Assembly (NCBI RefSeq): GCF_025947285.1
Contig: NZ_CP110008.1
Coordinates: 1,751,001 to 1,815,000 of the forward strand
Direction: 5' to 3'
Source: Flavobacterium sp. N2820
GTDB lineage: Bacteria; Bacteroidota; Bacteroidia; Flavobacteriales; Flavobacteriaceae
DNA length: 64,000 bases
Part shown: in pieces, positions 36,430 through 46,680 of the stretch
Position numbering within the stretch: position 1 is the first letter of the stretch
Layout of the letters: each line of letters starts with the position of its first letter
Notes under the pieces: generated by a model
Database searches by the model: none
Told to the model about the DNA's origin: nothing
The model's input: the letters and a program-made list of their open reading frames with translations, nothing else
Translations under genes and position numbers: made by a program

Positions 36430-36498
36430 ATAAACCGCTTTAAAAAAGCAGTTATAAAGTGTAATCTAATTTGATTTTTATAAATCAGTCCAAATATA

Positions 36499-36963
36499 TT
36501 ATCTTTCAATAGTAATATACATGTTTAAGGACTTAAGTAGCAAACGTACTTTATTGGTTGTTATTTTATCTACAATTGCATCCTGTCCTTTAAAGACTCC
36601 TTCGGTAATTTGAATCGTTTCATTCGAACGCCAAGTCGTCATTTCAAAATGCACAACTGGAACAGAGGAATCGAGTTGTTGTTTTAGCGCTTCAATTTCA
36701 TTCGGTTTTATAATCGCCGGTTTTCCTAACCAAAAAACATACTGCACAACCCCACCTACCTGAAAAACATCTTTTCGATTGTGTTCCTCAATTTGAACAA
36801 ATACATATGAAGGAAGCAAAGGAACTAAAACTTTCTTTTTTCGATCCGACCATTGCTTAATACTGAGCACCAATGGACAATAAGCTATTATTCCTAATGC
36901 TTGTAATTTTTGAGCCACTTTTTGCTCGTTACGTGGTTTTGTATAAAGGGCATACCAATTCAT
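36499..36963 (-). CDS. UpxY-type NusG-family transcription antiterminator
   Basis: 154 residues. NWYALYTKPRNEQKVAQKL and the LLPSYVFVQIE segment near 50 give the NusG N-terminal domain; QITEGVFKGQDAIVDKI near 117 is the KOW region. In Bacteroidota such NusG paralogues travel with capsule loci and prevent early termination in the long operon. It is a single gene placed after the terminator of the neighbouring barrel gene and converges with the PglF-like gene. Which operon it serves is not shown. Confidence 0.87.
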   Translation of the reverse strand: MNWYALYTKPRNEQKVAQKLQALGIIAYCPLVLSIKQWSDRKKKVLVPLLPSYVFVQIEEHNRKDVFQVGGVVQYVFWLGKPAIIKPNEIEALKQQLDSSVPVVHFEMTTWRSNETIQITEGVFKGQDAIVDKITTNKVRLLLKSLNMYITIER

Positions 36964-36971
36964 AAAAAGAC

Positions 36972-36996
36972 AAAAAAAGCACCTTAATAGGTGCTT
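36972..36996 (-). terminator. Terminator of the small barrel gene
   Basis: AAGCACCT / AGGTGCTT stem with a TAAT loop, followed on the minus strand by seven T. It separates the barrel gene from the UpxY gene. Confidence 0.85.
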
Positions 36997-37018
36997 GTTG
37001 ATTTATAGCTTAAAGATA

Positions 37019-37573
37019 TTATAATTTAAAAACCAATTCTAATGAATGCTGAATCATATTATTTCCAACCGTATTTTGATCAAAAGCAAATTTACCTAAT
37101 GTTTGAAAACGAACGCCATAATACTCATTGAAAAAATAACCTAATGAAAGACCTGCATTAATACTTTGATTAGGAGTGCTATCTGTCCACGAAAGTCCAA
37201 AACCTGCTACAGGCTCAATACTAAATTTTGGTGACAACTTCATCAAGCTAGCAGTATTGTATCGTGTATTTAAATCCCAACCAAAGTAAGCTAAATTAGA
37301 AGCTATTTCCCCTCCATTTTGTGTTTTACCACTATCTAATTTATTCAATGTAAATTCAGAAGATAATGCAAAGTTAGTTGCAAACTCATATTGAGCGGTA
37401 AGTTTAGACACAGAAAGCGTCGAATTCCAATTAGATACATCAAAATAATTACCGTCTTGAGAATTGGTGTTATCAATAAAATTAACCCCAACACCAATCG
37501 TCCATTTATTTGATTCTTGTGCTGATACACTTAAAGTAAGTAAGCAAACTAATACAAATGCTATTTTTTTCAT
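37019..37573 (-). CDS. Small outer-membrane beta-barrel protein
   Basis: 184 residues: signal peptide MKKIAFVLVCLLTLSVSAQ, then alternating strands with aromatic girdle residues and a terminal MIQHSLELVFKL strand ending in a barrel-type residue pattern. It resembles OmpA/OmpW-sized eight-stranded barrels without the peptidoglycan-binding domain. Specific function unknown; it is flanked by a terminator downstream and a palindromic repeat upstream. Confidence 0.8.
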   Translation of the reverse strand: MKKIAFVLVCLLTLSVSAQESNKWTIGVGVNFIDNTNSQDGNYFDVSNWNSTLSVSKLTAQYEFATNFALSSEFTLNKLDSGKTQNGGEIASNLAYFGWDLNTRYNTASLMKLSPKFSIEPVAGFGLSWTDSTPNQSINAGLSLGYFFNEYYGVRFQTLGKFAFDQNTVGNNMIQHSLELVFKL

Positions 37574-37722
37574 AATTAAAAGTAAATATTATATTTCGTG
37601 GCTAAATTAAACTTTTTAATTTTTATTTACAAAACTTGTACAAAAATTAGCAGCAAATTCAACACATTTAACAATTTAGAAATAATTCTTATACTAAAGA
37701 CCTTAAAAAACAAACTCACCAC

Positions 37723-37815
37723 CGTCAATTCGAGTGTTTCTCATAAAATTGCACAAGCTATCTTATGAAAAATGTATCGAGAACTACTGAAAATAAAGCA
37801 TCGCTATTGTTCTCA
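37723..37815 (+). repeat. Large palindromic intergenic repeat, partial copy (R9)
   Basis: Left arm and centre only: CGTCAATTCGAGTGTTTCTC, TATCGAGAACTACTGAAAAT, then TTGTTCTC. The rest of the 362-nt gap (37574-37935) is AT-rich and holds the following gene's promoter. Confidence 0.6.
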
Positions 37816-37888
37816 AAACACTACCAAAAGCATCCAGTGCAATAAATTCAAACTAAATTTATGCGATATAATTACCAAAACTAACTGC

Positions 37889-37915
37889 TTGTTAAATATA
37901 AATAGCTTAAATTTG
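37889..37915 (+). promoter_or_regulatory. Promoter of the OmpA-family gene
   Basis: TTG at 889-891 and TAAATTTG at 908-915 (last three digits of the positions), 16 nt apart, slightly short of the usual spacing; ATG 20 nt downstream. Confidence 0.5.
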
Positions 37916-37935
37916 TATTTATAAAGTCCCTTCAA

Positions 37936-39270
37936 ATGAAAAAAATACTACTCATTACTAGCTTCTTCTTTGTATTTCAAGCAAATGCACAAGAAGACAA
38001 CGAAAACACTTCTGATACTACTAACATTTACAATCGTTGGACTATTGAAGCCATGACAGGCTTTAGCGATGGAAACTACCCTTATGGTACTGGTTTTGGT
38101 CCTGGAGATAAAAAACATGTCCTCAGCCACTTTAAAATAAATAGTTTTGATCTAGGTTTAAGATATATGGTAACGCCTAAATTTGGTTTTAAAGCCAACT
38201 TAGCGTATGCTAAATACACTGAAAGCGACAACAGCAGTTTGCCTTATGAAACCAATCAATATACTTTTGCGTTTCAAGGAGTCATCAATGCTGCTAGAGT
38301 TTTAGATTTTAAATCTGATTCAAGAATAGGTTTATTGGTTCATGGAGGAATTCATGTGGCTAGCCTAACGTCAAAAACAGAAACAACTCTTGATGCAATG
38401 TTTCAAGAAGTTCCAAACCCATATTATGAAAGCACAGAATATCACGGTGGATTTGTAGCGGGTATTACACCACAATATAGAATTACCCCAAAATTAGCAT
38501 TGTTTGCAGACCTTAGCATGTATTTTAACTATAGACAACACATGAATTGGGACGGAACTGTTGCAAATACTGGTGATTTATATGGAAAATCTACTAATCT
38601 TTCTTTTGGTATATCGTATTCGTTAGGAAAAGATAAAATTCATGGCGATTGGAAAGTTTTAAAAAGCGAAAACGAGTTAAAAACAGCCGCTTTACAAAAC
38701 GAACTAAAAAACAAAATCGAAGACATTGAAGTGATGTTGCAAGATACAGATAGAGATGGTGTGGTTGACTATTTAGATGCCGAACCAAATACAATTGGTG
38801 GTGTTGCAGTTGATACTAAAGGAAGAGCAATAGATGTAAATAAAAATGGTGTCCCAGATGAATTAGAGCCAAGAGACGGAAAAAGAGGATTAAACACTTA
38901 CGATGAAAATGAAGCTACTTCATTTAACTATTTGGTAGATCAAGGCATTGTGAATATTTTCTTTGACACCAATAAAGACACACCAAATACTGCATCTGCT
39001 AATAATTTATACTACATCATCAACTTCTTGAAAAAACATCCTGAAGCAAAAGTAAGAGCAAGAGGATTTGCTGACACTACTGGTGATGAGAAAAAGAATG
39101 AAGAATTAGCCCAAAAAAGAGCTATGAACAGTAAAGAATTCATTGTAAAATCGGGCATCAGTGCAGATAGAATTGAAATACTTGGATCAGGAGAAGATGC
39201 AAGCATGGATACTTCAAGCAAAACAGGTCGTCAATTAGCAAGAAGAGTTTCTTTTGAATTGATCAAATAA
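37936..39270 (+). CDS. OmpA-family outer-membrane protein with TSP3-like linker
   Basis: 444 residues. Signal peptide ends at FQANAQ, an eight-stranded barrel spans about 30-235, then calcium-binding thrombospondin type 3-like repeats (DTDRDGVVDYLDAEPN, DVNKNGVPDELEP) near 272-320, and a C-terminal OmpA domain (NIFFDTNKDTPN, RARGFADTTGDEKKNEELAQ) from about 340 that binds peptidoglycan. It anchors the outer membrane to the wall. A terminator follows. The barrel is paralogous to the 1696-2337 protein. Confidence 0.93.
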   Translation: MKKILLITSFFFVFQANAQEDNENTSDTTNIYNRWTIEAMTGFSDGNYPYGTGFGPGDKKHVLSHFKINSFDLGLRYMVTPKFGFKANLAYAKYTESDNSSLPYETNQYTFAFQGVINAARVLDFKSDSRIGLLVHGGIHVASLTSKTETTLDAMFQEVPNPYYESTEYHGGFVAGITPQYRITPKLALFADLSMYFNYRQHMNWDGTVANTGDLYGKSTNLSFGISYSLGKDKIHGDWKVLKSENELKTAALQNELKNKIEDIEVMLQDTDRDGVVDYLDAEPNTIGGVAVDTKGRAIDVNKNGVPDELEPRDGKRGLNTYDENEATSFNYLVDQGIVNIFFDTNKDTPNTASANNLYYIINFLKKHPEAKVRARGFADTTGDEKKNEELAQKRAMNSKEFIVKSGISADRIEILGSGEDASMDTSSKTGRQLARRVSFELIK

Positions 39271-39288
39271 GTAAAACATAAGCATAAA

Positions 39289-39322
39289 AAAGACCGACAG
39301 CGAATACTGTCGGTCTTTTTTT
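39289..39322. terminator. Bidirectional terminator
   Basis: AAAGACCGACAG / CTGTCGGTCTTT forms a 12-bp stem with T runs on both strands, serving the OmpA-family gene and the convergent TviB-like gene. Confidence 0.92.
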
Positions 39323-39358
39323 ATGGTAAAAGAAGTAAATCGTTCTTATTATAACAAT

Positions 39359-40663
39359 CTAAAGTCTACCGTCTACTGTGCCATGTAGAAACCCTTTGAC
39401 ATCATAAATCACATTAGACGATTTCGTTAAGGCTTTTAAATCCAAAGTAGCAAACTCGTTATGCGCAACTCCTAAAATAACGGCATCAAACTTAGGAACC
39501 GATCCAAGTTCATTGTAACAAGTTAAACCATATTCATGCAATACTTCTGCTGGTTTTGCCCAAGGATCATAAATAGTGATATGAATACCATATCCTTTTA
39601 AAGCATGCACAATATCAACAATTTTCGTATTACGAACGTCTGGACAATTTTCTTTAAAAGTGACTCCCAAAAGCAACAATTGTGCTTCATGAAGTACGAT
39701 TTCTTTTTTAATCATCAACTTCACAACTTGCGAAGCTACATATTCTCCCATACTGTCATTCATACGACGACCCGCCAAAATAATTTCAGGATGATACCCC
39801 GCTTCCAATGCTTTTTGAGCCAAATAATAGGGATCAACTCCTATGCAATGACCTCCTACTAAACCGGGTTTAAAAGGAAGAAAATTCCATTTGGTTCCAG
39901 CCGCTTCTAAAACGGCTTGCGTATCGATTTCTAATATATTGAAAATTTTAGCCAATTCATTAACAAAAGCAATATTGATATCACGTTGAGAATTTTCAAT
40001 TACTTTCGCTGCTTCTGCTACTTTAATATTTGGTGCTAAATGTGTTCCTGCAGTGATTACACTATTATATAGCGCATCCACTTTTTTACCAATTGCAGGT
40101 GTTGAGCCGGCAGTAACTTTTAATATTTTTTCAACAGTGTGTTCTTTATCTCCTGGATTAATTCGCTCAGGAGAATATCCTGCAAAGAAATCTTCATTAA
40201 ACTTTAAGCCTGATAAACGTTCTAAAACTGGAACACATTCTTCTTCCGTAACACCAGGGTATACAGTAGATTCATAAATGACAATATCTCCTTTTTTCAA
40301 TACCTTTGCAACCGTCTCACTCGCTTTATAAAGTGGCGTCAAATCTGGCTTATTGTGTTTATCAACAGGTGTAGGTACAGTAACAATATAATAATTACAA
40401 TCTGCTATATCCGCGAATTGATTCGAACAATATAAACCTATTTTATCTGAAGGTTCAACAACCAAAACTGATTTCAACAAATCTTCTTCTACTTCCAAAG
40501 TCAAATCAATACCTTGATTTAATTCTGTAATACGTTGTTCATTAATATCAAAACCAATTACAGGATATTTTGTAGCAAAAAGTCGCGCCAATGGCAATCC
40601 TACATATCCAAGTCCTATAATCGCCAAACGAGGTGATGGTGTGATGGGATGATTTTGAGACAT
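39359..40663 (-). CDS. Nucleotide-sugar 6-dehydrogenase (TviB/WbpO-like)
   Basis: 434 residues. NAD-binding [13 protein letters not shown] near 17-29, TVPTPV near 95, and the catalytic [15 protein letters not shown] with Cys273. The three-domain UDP-glucose/GDP-mannose dehydrogenase layout is complete, ending YDVKGFLHG. TviB/VipA and WbpO oxidise C6 of UDP-HexNAc to a uronic acid. The WbpP-like epimerase at 42294 supports UDP-GalNAcA formation. Substrate by analogy only. Confidence 0.88.
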   Translation of the reverse strand: MSQNHPITPSPRLAIIGLGYVGLPLARLFATKYPVIGFDINEQRITELNQGIDLTLEVEEDLLKSVLVVEPSDKIGLYCSNQFADIADCNYYIVTVPTPVDKHNKPDLTPLYKASETVAKVLKKGDIVIYESTVYPGVTEEECVPVLERLSGLKFNEDFFAGYSPERINPGDKEHTVEKILKVTAGSTPAIGKKVDALYNSVITAGTHLAPNIKVAEAAKVIENSQRDINIAFVNELAKIFNILEIDTQAVLEAAGTKWNFLPFKPGLVGGHCIGVDPYYLAQKALEAGYHPEIILAGRRMNDSMGEYVASQVVKLMIKKEIVLHEAQLLLLGVTFKENCPDVRNTKIVDIVHALKGYGIHITIYDPWAKPAEVLHEYGLTCYNELGSVPKFDAVILGVAHNEFATLDLKALTKSSNVIYDVKGFLHGTVDGRL

Positions 40664-40804
40664 TAGACGTTCCTTTTTTCAGGTTCAACACTCTTTTTAA
40701 CTAACATTCCTAACATCATATTGTATTCTTTATAATTTTTTAGTATTCCTCTTCAGTACTATGTTCGCAAGCAAAATCAGAATCCAATCCTACTTATTTT
40801 TTAA

Positions 40805-42196
40805 CTATGAACCAATTGCTTGGTAAACAAAACCGATTTTTTCTAATGCTGCTTTATCTAATAAATTTCTTCCATCAAAAACAAATGCTGGTTTCAACAT
40901 TCCGTCATATATTTTTTGCCAATCATACGTTTTAAATTCATCCCACTCTGTTAAAACAGCTATAGCATGTGCATTATTACAAGCCTCATATGGATTAGCC
41001 GCTACTTGAACGCCTTCCAGATTTTTACTAGTAGAACGTGTTTCTAAATAATTCAAGTCAAACTGAATTTGTTCTAAACCAACTTTAGGGTCAAAAACAC
41101 TAATATTTGCTTGCTCACTTAATAAATCATCCGCCACATAAATGGCAGCTGATTCTCTTGTATCGTTTGTATCTTTTTTAAAAGCCCAACCCAAAAAGGC
41201 AATTTTTTTACCAGAAACTGTATTGTATAATGTTTTGATGATATTTTTTGCAAAACGACGTTTTTGGTGATCATTCATGATTACAACTTGTTCCCAATAG
41301 TCTGCAACTTCGTGTAAACCATAAGATTTAGCTATATATACTAGATTCAATATGTCTTTTTGAAAACAAGAACCACCAAAACCAACAGATGCTTTTAAAA
41401 ATTTAGGCCCAATGCGACTATCTAAACCAATTGCTTTTGCAACTTCATTCACATCAGCGCCTGTTTTTTCACACAATTCACTCAAAGCATTGATGGAAGA
41501 AACACGTTGTGCTAAAAAAGCATTAGCAGTTAATTTAGACAATTCAGACGACCAAACATTTGTGGTTAAAATTTTATCTTTTGGAACCCAATTGGCATAA
41601 ATTTCAACTAATTGTTGAATAGCCTTTTGGCCCTCAGTAGTTGTGTCGCCACCAATTAAAACTCTATCGGGTGCAAATAAATCTTCAACAGCTGTTCCTT
41701 CGGCTAAAAATTCTGGATTAGATAAAATTTGAAATTGTACGCCATTTCCCGTATTATCTAAAATATCTTTAATAGCACTTGCTGTTCTAACCGGTAACGT
41801 AGATTTTTCAACAACAATTTTATCATTTTTTGCCACACGAGCAATTTGTCGTGCACACAATTCGATATATTTTAAATCGGCAGCCATTCCCTTTCCTACG
41901 CCATACGTTTTAGTAGGTGTATTTACAGAAATAAAAATCATTTCAGCTGCATCAATTGCTTTATCCACTTCTGTTGAAAAAAACAAATTTCTACCTCTTG
42001 CTTCAGCCACTACCTCACTTAAGCCAGGTTCATAAATAGGAATATTATTCACATCCGGATCATTCCAAGCGGCAATTCTTTTTTCATTCAAGTCGACTAC
42101 CGTAACTTTTATGTGGGGACATTTTTGTGCAATAACAGCCATGGTTGGTCCTCCAACATATCCTGCACCGATACAACAAATATTTTTGATATTCAT
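40805..42196 (-). CDS. ugd: UDP-glucose 6-dehydrogenase, eukaryote-like
   Basis: 463 residues, longer than typical bacterial Ugd and similar in motifs to animal [22 protein letters not shown] at 6-23, [18 protein letters not shown] near 92, [12 protein letters not shown] near 163 and the catalytic [12 protein letters not shown] with Cys277. It makes UDP-glucuronate for the surface polysaccharide. Bacteroidota commonly carry this form. It lies between the TviB-like and WbpP-like genes on the same strand. Confidence 0.92.
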   Translation of the reverse strand: MNIKNICCIGAGYVGGPTMAVIAQKCPHIKVTVVDLNEKRIAAWNDPDVNNIPIYEPGLSEVVAEARGRNLFFSTEVDKAIDAAEMIFISVNTPTKTYGVGKGMAADLKYIELCARQIARVAKNDKIVVEKSTLPVRTASAIKDILDNTGNGVQFQILSNPEFLAEGTAVEDLFAPDRVLIGGDTTTEGQKAIQQLVEIYANWVPKDKILTTNVWSSELSKLTANAFLAQRVSSINALSELCEKTGADVNEVAKAIGLDSRIGPKFLKASVGFGGSCFQKDILNLVYIAKSYGLHEVADYWEQVVIMNDHQKRRFAKNIIKTLYNTVSGKKIAFLGWAFKKDTNDTRESAAIYVADDLLSEQANISVFDPKVGLEQIQFDLNYLETRSTSKNLEGVQVAANPYEACNNAHAIAVLTEWDEFKTYDWQKIYDGMLKPAFVFDGRNLLDKAALEKIGFVYQAIGS

Positions 42197-42293
42197 AAAC
42201 TATATTTATAGTAACAACCGTAAAACCGTTGTCTTTTTTGTAACTTTTTATAAAATTTTATTCTCAATCGTTCTCCTATTTCTCTACTATTGC

Positions 42294-43274
42294 TTATTTT
42301 CTGGTCTCCCAATACCACTTAACAGTCTCTTTCAACCCCTCTCGCATGGAAAATTTTGGCGCATAATTAAGTAGCCTTTTCGCTTTTTCTATACTCGCTA
42401 AAGAGTGTGGAATATCGCCTACTCTATTTTCTCCATACACAATTGGAACAGTAGCAATTTCAGGATCAAATTCAGCTAAAAACTCTTTCAACGAATGCAC
42501 CAACTCATTTAAAGTGGTTCGTTCTCCAAAAGCCGTATTATAAACCGTATTAATTGCTTCAGGATGATCAGACAACATAGCCAATTCATTCATTTGAATC
42601 ACGTTATCGATATAAGTAAAATCGCGAGAGAAATTTCCATCGCCATTAATAATAGGGCTTTCATGATTTAGAAATTGGGCTACAAATTTAGGAATTACTG
42701 CTGCATACGCACCATTAGGATCTTGATTTCTTCCAAAAACATTAAAATAGCGCAATCCAATAGTAGCAATACTATAGGTTTTGCTAAACACATCGGCATA
42801 CAATTCGTTCACATATTTAGTAACCGCATAAGGCGAAAGTGGCTTCCCAATAACTTCTTCGATTTTTGGCAACTTTTCAGAATCGCCATACGTAGAAGAA
42901 CTTGCTGCATAAATAAATCGTTTAACACCTGCATTTCTAGCTGCAGTCAACATATTTAAAAAACCAGAAACATTCACTTCATTTGTAGTAATTGGGTCAT
43001 TTATAGAACGTGGCACACTTCCTAAAGCAGCTTCATGCAAAACAAAATCCACTCCTAAAACCGCACGTTCACAAGTTTCAAAATCTCTAATATCACCTTC
43101 TATCAACTTAAAATTAGGATGCAATAGAAATGATTGAATGTTATGATAATGTCCCGTAGAAAAATTATCCAAACAAATCACTTCATTATCTTCCAAAAAA
43201 TACCCACAAAGATTAGACCCGATAAAACCTGCTCCACCCGTAATCAATATTTTTTTTTTCGCAATTTTTGACAT
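42294..43274 (-). CDS. UDP-HexNAc C4-epimerase (WbpP/TviC-like)
   Basis: 326 residues of the extended SDR family. [14 protein letters not shown] near 13-26, [16 protein letters not shown] near 84 (the RSI-DP substrate pattern typical of WbpP/TviC), [14 protein letters not shown] near 122 and [13 protein letters not shown] (Y-x3-K) near 146. It interconverts UDP-GlcNAc and UDP-GalNAc or the matching uronic acids. It starts 17 nt after the Wzc copy 2 stop and probably shares its transcript. Confidence 0.88.
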   Translation of the reverse strand: MSKIAKKKILITGGAGFIGSNLCGYFLEDNEVICLDNFSTGHYHNIQSFLLHPNFKLIEGDIRDFETCERAVLGVDFVLHEAALGSVPRSINDPITTNEVNVSGFLNMLTAARNAGVKRFIYAASSSTYGDSEKLPKIEEVIGKPLSPYAVTKYVNELYADVFSKTYSIATIGLRYFNVFGRNQDPNGAYAAVIPKFVAQFLNHESPIINGDGNFSRDFTYIDNVIQMNELAMLSDHPEAINTVYNTAFGERTTLNELVHSLKEFLAEFDPEIATVPIVYGENRVGDIPHSLASIEKAKRLLNYAPKFSMREGLKETVKWYWETRK

Positions 43275-43291
43275 TACTATTTATTATAAAA

Positions 43292-45748
43292 TTATTTTTT
43301 TAACCTATTTAAGATTTTCTTCCACCCTTTAGGCTCTACTTTATCATCATGATATCCTTCGCCATATGCTCCATAACCATAGCCGTAGCCATATCCATAG
43401 CCATAACCATATTTTGCTTTATTCTGAAAATCATTAAATAAAATACTAATATTATGAAGCTCCCCTCTTTTGTGTTTTTCATTAACAACACTTAGCATTC
43501 CTCTTTTTGTAAACCCTTGTCTTGTTACATAAAGAGTTGCATCGCAAAAATGCGCTAATTCTAATGCGTCTGAAACCAATCCAACCGGTGGTGTATCTAA
43601 AATAATATAGTCATATTTTTGCTTTAATTCCTCGATCATTTCTGCCATAGACTCACTCATTAATAATTCAGCTGGATTTGGCGGAATTGGCCCCGAAGGA
43701 ATTACGTCTAAGAAAGGAATATGTGTTTTTTGAATCACCTCATCAATTGTTTTTTGTCCGATGAGATAATTTACAACTCCGATAATATTGTCAATATTGA
43801 AATCGCCAAAGATTCTTGGTTTTCTCAAATCTAGACCTACAATTACAGTTTTCTTTTCACTTAGCGCAAAAACAGTTGCTAAATTAATTGAACAAAATGT
43901 TTTCCCTTCACCACTCACGGAAGAAGTTAACATCAGAATTTTTGCACCTTCTTTTTGCTGTTTTTTGTATAAAAATTGTAACGAAGAACGAATGGCTCTG
44001 AACGATTCTGCTAGAGGTGATTTTGGTTTTTCAAAAACAGATAAATTATTGTCCGTATTCTTTTTTCCAATTACTCCTATTACTGGAATTTTGGTTTGCT
44101 TTTGAATATCTTCTACATTGTTGATGTTATTATCTAAAAGTGTAATGACAAATACAATTACTAAAGGAAATAAAAAGCCTAATAAAGCTGCCAATATGTA
44201 GTTAACACTTGTTTTAGGACCTCTTAAACCTCCACCAACATCTTTGGCACGATCCAAGAAGTTGATATCTGAAATATTAGAGGCTTTTACAATTTCGGCT
44301 TCACTTCGTTTTTCTAAAAAAGTACTGTATATTTTATCTTTAAGATTGTATTTTCTAGTTATTTTTAAGTGCTCTTGTTTTTGTTCGGGCAATAAACTGG
44401 CTTGGCTTTCTGCAATTCCTATATTTTTATTTACAATAGAAAGATCGATGTTTAATGCCGATTTTGAGCTTGAAATATTTTCTAATAATACACTTTTTAC
44501 GGCAGCCATTTCTCTATCAAAATCCGAGAACATTTCTTTATTTTTGACCGTGTAAGCCATTCTTGAACGTTCTGCTGATAAACCAATTAATTTTGAAACA
44601 TTTGAAATGATGTTTGGGTCTTGAATTCCGGCAACGGTTGGTGCTGGAAGTTTTGAGTAATCTATACTTTTTTCTAAATACGATTTTAATAAATTCAAAT
44701 AGGCTAATTTTCTTGAAATATCGTCTTTTTCAATATCATAAGACGATAATTTTTCTGTTAGAATTCCGCCGCCACCTTCTTCTAGCTCATAAATATTTTT
44801 ACCTTTTCTAAATTCTCTTAATTCGCCTTCAGCGTCTTTAATTTGGTCTTCCATTTGCACCAATGTACTATCGATAAATCGAATAGTATTAATGGCAAAA
44901 AGATTTTTACTTGATAATTCATTTCTACGCAAAACGTCTACTGTAACGTTTAAATATTCAACCAATCTGTTTTTATTAGACCCCTCTAATTGCAATCTAA
45001 CCACTGATAAGGCTTTAGCATCTGCCGAAACATCAATTCCTTTGTATGCAGCAACTGTTTGGTTAAAATCATCAAAGCGTATAAAATATTCTGAATTTAC
45101 ATAATTAATGGCATCCGGTTTTAAAACTAGCTTTAAATTCAAAAATGGAAGCTCAACATTTTCATTAATCTTAAAAGACTTTACAAACTCTTTTTCTCTA
45201 ACATCATATTCAGAAACGGATAAATCTGCATAATGCATCAAAGCCATTTTATTTGCCTCTTCAAAATCAACGCTTAATTCATATTGTGTAGGACTAACAA
45301 ATTTAATTTTAATTAATTTTCCAAATAACTGCCCTTTCGTCTTATCAATTTCTACCACAAATGGAGTTTCACCATAAGCATCTTGAAAAAAATACTCCCC
45401 TTGTTTTAGGTATTTTATATAATATTGTAATTTATCAACTACGATTTCATTGTGAGAACGAGATTTTAATGCTGTAATTATGGTTTGAACTTTATCAGAA
45501 GTTCCTCCCCAATTAAAAATCAAACTTGTATTTGAAGTAAACAATGGATTATTTTGATCTTCAACTACTATTAAAGATTCCATTCCATATATTTTTTCCT
45601 TTCTGATATTGACATTGTAAGCAATTAGAAAAGTAACCCCTAATGACAAAACAAACCATTTCCAATAGCTCACAATTTTTAAAAGAAATCCTTTAAAATC
45701 AAAACTATTTTGTGACTCAAAAAAATTAAAATCTTTTGTATCTAACAT
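43292..45748 (-). CDS. Wzc-like polysaccharide co-polymerase and tyrosine autokinase, copy 2
   Basis: 818 residues. Membrane helices near 30-48 and 520-545 frame the Wzz-like periplasmic part, and the kinase has Walker A GEGKT at 613-617, A' VGLDLRKP near 637-644 and Walker B YIILDTPP near 714-721. The tail holds seven consecutive Tyr-Gly pairs from residue 780, plus two more Tyr (nine in total). It pairs with the Wza-like gene 6 nt upstream and is clearly a second, divergent export kinase compared with 31199. Confidence 0.95.
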   Translation of the reverse strand: MLDTKDFNFFESQNSFDFKGFLLKIVSYWKWFVLSLGVTFLIAYNVNIRKEKIYGMESLIVVEDQNNPLFTSNTSLIFNWGGTSDKVQTIITALKSRSHNEIVVDKLQYYIKYLKQGEYFFQDAYGETPFVVEIDKTKGQLFGKLIKIKFVSPTQYELSVDFEEANKMALMHYADLSVSEYDVREKEFVKSFKINENVELPFLNLKLVLKPDAINYVNSEYFIRFDDFNQTVAAYKGIDVSADAKALSVVRLQLEGSNKNRLVEYLNVTVDVLRRNELSSKNLFAINTIRFIDSTLVQMEDQIKDAEGELREFRKGKNIYELEEGGGGILTEKLSSYDIEKDDISRKLAYLNLLKSYLEKSIDYSKLPAPTVAGIQDPNIISNVSKLIGLSAERSRMAYTVKNKEMFSDFDREMAAVKSVLLENISSSKSALNIDLSIVNKNIGIAESQASLLPEQKQEHLKITRKYNLKDKIYSTFLEKRSEAEIVKASNISDINFLDRAKDVGGGLRGPKTSVNYILAALLGFLFPLVIVFVITLLDNNINNVEDIQKQTKIPVIGVIGKKNTDNNLSVFEKPKSPLAESFRAIRSSLQFLYKKQQKEGAKILMLTSSVSGEGKTFCSINLATVFALSEKKTVIVGLDLRKPRIFGDFNIDNIIGVVNYLIGQKTIDEVIQKTHIPFLDVIPSGPIPPNPAELLMSESMAEMIEELKQKYDYIILDTPPVGLVSDALELAHFCDATLYVTRQGFTKRGMLSVVNEKHKRGELHNISILFNDFQNKAKYGYGYGYGYGYGYGAYGEGYHDDKVEPKGWKKILNRLKK

Positions 45749-45754
45749 ATTGTT

Positions 45755-46540
45755 TTATAGGTTTTTGCTTAATAAAATAGCTGTAGTAACTAGTGACAAT
45801 GCTGAAACAATAGTTGCTACGGTTTGAACACCTGTTGTTCCAGTTCCCCAAGATTTTTGTTTTAGTGGTTTTACCACAATATAATCATTTGGTTGGATGT
45901 AAAAATAAGGCGAATTCATTGACTTAGCATCTGTTAAATCAAGAGAATAGGTTTCAAAACCATGCGGATATTTTCTAATGATCTGCACGTCTTTTCTATT
46001 TCCTGTAATAGTAATATCACCAGAATTTGCAATAGCTTCCATAATGGTAACTTTATCTTGAAACAAGACATTTGTTCCTGGAGAACCAATTTCCCCATTA
46101 ATTGTGTAGCGAAGACCCGCTAATTTAACGGTTACAAAAATATTCGCTTCAGCTTTAAAATAATCGTCTAAAAGTTGTTTTTCGACTTTAAGTCTTATTT
46201 CGTCTAACGTATATCCTAGCACATTTAACTCTCCTAAAACAGGTACTCTAATATTTCCATGGTCATTTACGGTAAATCCGGTGAAATAAAGTCCTTCTTG
46301 TGATGTTTCTTGTGCTCCAGTTTGTGAAGGACTAAACATTTCTACCAATTTTTGGTCTAACGATTTTATCGAAATTGAAATAATATCGTTTGTTTGTACT
46401 CTGTAGGGTTTTGAAGCTTCTTGTGCAACTTCAATTGAATTGCTTTTACCACCTTTATTTTGAAGATAAATTAAATCTTTATTTGGAATACAAGAGACAA
46501 ATAAAGTGGCAAGTAGTGCAATAAAAACTATTTTTTTCAT
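45755..46540 (-). CDS. Wza-like outer-membrane polysaccharide export lipoprotein, copy 2
   Basis: 261 residues. Lipoprotein Cys17 (LLATLFVSCIPNKD), poly-export domain (VQTNDIISISIKSLDQKLV, NDHGNIRVPVLGELNVLG) and SLBB-like region (YTINGEIGSPGTNVLFQDKV, ITITGNRKDVQII, YIQPNDYIVVKPL), then a hydrophobic C-terminal helix. It forms the outer-membrane export channel with Wzc copy 2. A TATATTTG box on the minus strand (46617-46624) precedes the gene. Confidence 0.93.
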   Translation of the reverse strand: MKKIVFIALLATLFVSCIPNKDLIYLQNKGGKSNSIEVAQEASKPYRVQTNDIISISIKSLDQKLVEMFSPSQTGAQETSQEGLYFTGFTVNDHGNIRVPVLGELNVLGYTLDEIRLKVEKQLLDDYFKAEANIFVTVKLAGLRYTINGEIGSPGTNVLFQDKVTIMEAIANSGDITITGNRKDVQIIRKYPHGFETYSLDLTDAKSMNSPYFYIQPNDYIVVKPLKQKSWGTGTTGVQTVATIVSALSLVTTAILLSKNL

Positions 46541-46616
46541 CAGATAAATAACATTAAAGTTAGTCTTGCTGTTTGGTAAAATTTAAACAACCAAAAAACT
46601 AACCTAATTTAGGAAA

Positions 46617-46624
46617 CAAATATA
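46617..46624 (-). promoter_or_regulatory. -7 promoter element of the second wza-wzc operon
   Basis: TATATTTG on the minus strand about 77 nt before the ATG. No matching -33 TTG was seen. Confidence 0.4.
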
Positions 46625-46680
46625 GTTTTTACAATTAAAAAAATGAAGTTATTCAGCTAATTTGATGTAAATTTCATCAA

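Noticed and set aside
36433..36453. Hairpin between the PglF-like and UpxY genes
   Set aside because: AACCGCTTT / AAAGCAGTT has one mismatch and no T run on either strand, so it was not called a terminator.
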